A DNA stretch of 27,843 nt from an uncultured Pelagibacteraceae bacterium (lineage in GTDB: Bacteria > Pseudomonadota > Alphaproteobacteria > Pelagibacterales > Pelagibacteraceae). The notes beneath the pieces are model-generated. The model did no database searches, was not told the origin of the DNA, and saw nothing but the letters and a program-made list of their open reading frames with translations. The position numbers were made by a program, and so were the translations under genes. The DNA lies in the NCBI GenBank assembly GCA_902565325.1, contig CACFEM010000008.1:1-27843 (forward strand). Reading direction: 5' to 3'. Below are positions 25,093-27,843 of the stretch, piece by piece (positions within the stretch are counted from its first letter, which is position 1; every line of letters starts with the position of its first letter).

Positions 25093-25640
25093 TTTTGAGA
25101 AGGTATATTAAATAAATTCTTAGATAGCACCCTATTTTTTCTGATAGATGAAATGAATGTAACATTAAAATTTTGATACATGTCTGTATTTTGCCAACCA
25201 ATCAAATCATAAGTTTTTTTGTCAAAAAATATATTTATCTCATTATTATTTTCTAAAATTGTAAAATTAATAAGATTATTATCGATTGTTCTTTGTTTTA
25301 AAGATTTAATTTTATTGATTAGAATATTTTTATCCAAAATAACATTTAAGGGAGTTTTTTCTAAAGGATATCGATAATAGCTAGAAATAGTTTTAACAAC
25401 TAAAGATTTTCCATTTGAAACTAAAATTTTATTGTTACTTCTTGCATATTCACAAAATATTTTTTTTGGATATTCTATCGTACAATTACCATTCTCTATT
25501 TTGCCATTAACATTTTGTTCAAATTTAAAATCTAGATTTTTTGTATTCTTAAGGTTTTGAATAATTTTCTCTTTTATTTCTGCTTTTGAATTAAATGTTA
25601 AAACAAAGAAGATTATAATTAAATACAATTTTAACATCAC
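25089..25640 (-). CDS. lolA: Outer-membrane lipoprotein carrier LolA
   Basis: 183 residues. A signal peptide is visible (LKLYLIIIFFVLTFNSKA, cleavage after about residue 20). The mature part is a beta-rich half-barrel: DFKFEQNVNGKIENGNCTIEYPKKIFCEY resembles the LolA start (F-x-Q-x-x-x-G-x-x-x-x-G-x-x-x-i-x-x-P). LolA carries lipoproteins across the periplasm from LolCDE to the outer membrane. Two ATG codons in a row are possible starts; the first overlaps the ftsK TGA by 4 nt. The ftsK-lolA pair is common in Alphaproteobacteria and supports the call. It would serve LptE, seen at the left edge. Confidence 0.88.
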   Translation of the reverse strand: MMLKLYLIIIFFVLTFNSKAEIKEKIIQNLKNTKNLDFKFEQNVNGKIENGNCTIEYPKKIFCEYARSNNKILVSNGKSLVVKTISSYYRYPLEKTPLNVILDKNILINKIKSLKQRTIDNNLINFTILENNNEINIFFDKKTYDLIGWQNTDMYQNFNVTFISSIRKNRVLSKNLFNIPSQN

Positions 25641-27721
25641 AGAACATCTCTTTTACCAACGTGATTGGCCTTGCTAACAATTCCATCTGCTTCCATCATA
25701 TCAATTATTCTCGCAGCTCTGTTGTAACCAATTTGGAGTTTTCTTTGTAAAAAAGAAGTGGAAGCTTTTCCCTCTGATCTTACAATTTCTAAAGCTTGTT
25801 GATAGAGTTCGTCTTTATCACCAAGATTTTGGTTATCGCCGATCTCCTTTTCATCTGCAAAGTTTAAAATTTCATCAACATAATCAGGCTCAGCTTGTGA
25901 TCTTAAAAAATTGTTTATTTGTTCAATTTCACCATCTGAAACGAAAGGAGCATGAATTCTCACTATACGATTAGCAGAAGACATATATAGCATATCTCCT
26001 TTTCCCAATAATTGCTCTGCTCCTTGCTCACCCAAAATTGTTCTACTATCTATTTTTGAAGTAACTTGAAATGATATCCTTGTTGGAAAATTTGCTTTAA
26101 TTGTTCCAGTAATTACATCAACACTAGGTCTTTGGGTAGCCATGATGATGTGAATCCCTGCTGCTCTGGCCATTTGTGATAATTTTTGGATATAGTTCTC
26201 AATTTCTTTACCTGCTACCAACATTAAATCCGACATTTCATCAACAACAACAACTATATAGGGCATTGGAAGTTTGTGTTTTGTATTATAGCTATCGATA
26301 TTTCTGACTCCTTCTTTAGTCATAAGTCTATATCTACTCTCCATTTCCTTAACTACCCAACCAAGAACAGATGCAGCTTTTTTAGCTTCTGTTATTACTG
26401 GACACAATAAATGTGGAATTCCTTCATATGTTGAAAGCTCAAGCATTTTTGGATCTATTAAAATAAATTTACATTTTTCAGGAGTATGTCGATAGAGAAG
26501 AGATAAAATAATAGTATTGATGCAGACAGATTTACCCGATCCTGTAGTACCTGCGATAAGAAGATGAGGCATTGATGATAAATCTCCGACTATAGGTTTA
26601 CCAGAAATACTTTTTCCTAATGCGATCGGCAATTTAATATCTTTTTTTTTAAAATCAGGATTGTTTAAAATTTCGCTTAAATAAACATTTTCTCTTACAT
26701 TGTTTGGCAGTTCAATGCCAACAGTGTTGCTTCCCGGTATTGTAGCTATTCTCGCAGATTCTGAACTGGTATTTCTCGCAATGTCATCAGATAAATTAAT
26801 TATTTTTGAGACCTTGACACCTGCTGCTGGCTCAAATTCATTTAAAGTTACTACAGGTCCATGGCTTACTTTCTTGATATTGCCATTAACGCCAAAGTCC
26901 AAGAGAATTTTTTCTAAAAATTCAGGATCTTGTGTTTCACTTTTTTCGAGATTTTCTCTCTCTTTTTTAGAAGGAGTTTTCAATAAATTAAACTCCGGTA
27001 ATTTAAATTTAGTTGTATTTTTGTTTTTGTTCTCAGCTTTTATAAATGGTAAATCCTCTTGAATAAGATTTTTTATTTCTTCTTGAGGGATGTATTCACT
27101 GATTATTTCACTTTTATCAGTATAATTGCTTCTTTCTTTTTTTGTAAAAAATTTATTTAAACTTTTTATTGTTTCATAAAATTTTAATGGGTGAAAATTC
27201 ACGCTTATTAAAAATAAAAAAAAATTTAAAATAATTAGAAAATAATAAAAAATTACTTCGTTAATTAAAATTATTGAATTTAAAAATGTTTGATTTAAAT
27301 AAGCACCTATAAAGCCACCATTACCATTAATATACAGAGTAAACGTTTCTGAATAAAAATGTGCAAAAAATAAAGTTCCAAATATACAATAAATTATTCC
27401 AAAGAATATATTTTCAATTATTAAAAAAAATTCTTTGCTTCTAATAATGTTGATACCAGTTACAATTAACGTAAATGAAAAGAAATACGAAACTAGGCCT
27501 ATTGATTGAAAAAATACGTCTGAAACAAAACTTCCTTGAAAACCCAAAATATTTTTAATTTTTGTGTTTTCTGGAAAAATGAAATTAGGATCTTCCGGTG
27601 AATAGGTTATCAGTGCCAATAACAATAAAATCCCAGCACAAAAAACAGTTATCCCGAAAATTTCTGCTATTCTTTTAATAGTAAAATTAGCAAATGAATT
27701 AGCTGTTTTTTTTATATCCAT
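25637..27721 (-). CDS. ftsK: DNA translocase FtsK
   Basis: 694 residues, much shorter than E. coli FtsK (1329) because the linker is only about 100 residues; this is normal for the short form. Four membrane helices lie in the first 175 residues (about 20-40, 70-93, 99-120, 148-174). The motor domain has Walker A GTTGSGKS (391-398) and Walker B YIVVVVDEMSDLM (488-500). The C-terminal gamma winged helix (about 630-694; LYQQALEIVRSEGKASTS...) reads the polar KOPS motif and activates XerCD. FtsK pumps chromosome dimer junctions at the septum. It is divergent from a FAD hydroxylase gene across 61 bp. Confidence 0.97.
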   Translation of the reverse strand: MDIKKTANSFANFTIKRIAEIFGITVFCAGILLLLALITYSPEDPNFIFPENTKIKNILGFQGSFVSDVFFQSIGLVSYFFSFTLIVTGINIIRSKEFFLIIENIFFGIIYCIFGTLFFAHFYSETFTLYINGNGGFIGAYLNQTFLNSIILINEVIFYYFLIILNFFLFLISVNFHPLKFYETIKSLNKFFTKKERSNYTDKSEIISEYIPQEEIKNLIQEDLPFIKAENKNKNTTKFKLPEFNLLKTPSKKERENLEKSETQDPEFLEKILLDFGVNGNIKKVSHGPVVTLNEFEPAAGVKVSKIINLSDDIARNTSSESARIATIPGSNTVGIELPNNVRENVYLSEILNNPDFKKKDIKLPIALGKSISGKPIVGDLSSMPHLLIAGTTGSGKSVCINTIILSLLYRHTPEKCKFILIDPKMLELSTYEGIPHLLCPVITEAKKAASVLGWVVKEMESRYRLMTKEGVRNIDSYNTKHKLPMPYIVVVVDEMSDLMLVAGKEIENYIQKLSQMARAAGIHIIMATQRPSVDVITGTIKANFPTRISFQVTSKIDSRTILGEQGAEQLLGKGDMLYMSSANRIVRIHAPFVSDGEIEQINNFLRSQAEPDYVDEILNFADEKEIGDNQNLGDKDELYQQALEIVRSEGKASTSFLQRKLQIGYNRAARIIDMMEADGIVSKANHVGKRDVL

Positions 27722-27782
27722 ATTTATGAATCAATTTACCACTTTGTATCATCTAATTTTTCTTGTTAAAATTAAAAATAAT

Positions 27783-27843
27783 ATGAGAGTTTGTATACTT
27801 GGCTCAGGTTTAACTGCTTTAACTTTAGCGAAAACTTTAGTTA
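27783..27843 (+). CDS. FAD-dependent hydroxylase start (UbiH/UbiF-like), truncated by window edge
   Basis: Only the first 20 codons are inside the window: MRVCILGSGLTALTLAKTLV. This is the N-terminal Rossmann beta-alpha unit, GSGLTALTLAKTL, typical of FAD monooxygenases. In Alphaproteobacteria a ubiquinone-ring hydroxylase of the UbiH/COQ6 family often lies divergent from ftsK, so that is the best guess (inference). The 61-bp gap to ftsK shows TAAAAT at 27767-27772 as a possible -10 box for this gene, with only a weak -35 (TTGTAT, 27744-27749). Confidence 0.55.
   Translation, partial: MRVCILGSGLTALTLAKTLV

Noticed and set aside
1..27843. tRNA, rRNA, CRISPR array, insertion sequence or phage genes
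   Set aside because: Gaps are too short for most of these, no cloverleaf-like or repeat-spacer pattern was seen, and no transposase, integrase or phage motif appears in any reading frame.

Overview
The window looks like a piece of a streamlined, very AT-rich alphaproteobacterial chromosome, most likely Pelagibacterales (SAR11). The reasons are the low GC content, tiny intergenic gaps, start/stop overlaps between genes, Lys/Asn/Ile-rich proteins, and an alphaproteobacterial core gene order with a full run of histidine genes (which argues against Rickettsia). No phage, transposon, CRISPR, rRNA or tRNA was seen. Nearly every base is coding. The longest gene-free stretch is 267 bp (13693-13959).

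Left part (1-13692). A truncated lptE and holA run rightward and meet a long leftward run: hemE-hemH-hemJ-rho-[two TPR-sulfotransferases]-mnmE-mnmG-rsmG-parA-parB. This is the conserved alphaproteobacterial origin-proximal block: heme synthesis, transcription termination, tRNA wobble-uridine modification (MnmE/MnmG), 16S rRNA methylation (RsmG) and chromosome partitioning (ParAB). A perfect 16-bp parS palindrome (3670-3685) lies inside rsmG. The accessory insertion here is the tandem pair of TPR-sulfotransferase genes between rho and mnmE.

Middle (13693-13959). The divergent gap between hemE and the DUF299 regulator gene is the best oriC candidate. It has a perfect DnaA box, two one-mismatch boxes, a 10-bp inverted repeat and a very AT-rich flank. 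The same hemE/RP001-type interval holds the Caulobacter origin. All genes for about 12 kb to the left read leftward and the first five to the right read rightward, as expected for genes leading away from an origin. parS sits about 10 kb away.

Right part (13960-27843). ppsR-maf-aroE-coaE-dnaQ converge on fxsA-secB; tim44-smr converge on hslV-hslU. hslV is divergent from hisB-hisH-hisA-hisF-hisE-hinT-GNAT, which converges on ftsK-lolA. At the right edge a FAD-dependent hydroxylase gene (UbiH-like) begins, divergent from ftsK. Together the genes cover replication and segregation, proteostasis and export (HslUV, SecB, LolA, LptE), shikimate, CoA, heme and histidine synthesis, and control of PEP/pyruvate flux.

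I found no clear wholly new system. The points most worth a second look are the origin with its embedded parS, the tandem TPR-sulfotransferases in an organism type thought unable to reduce sulfate, the in-frame tim44/smr junction, and the compact heat-shock-like promoter of hslV facing hisB.
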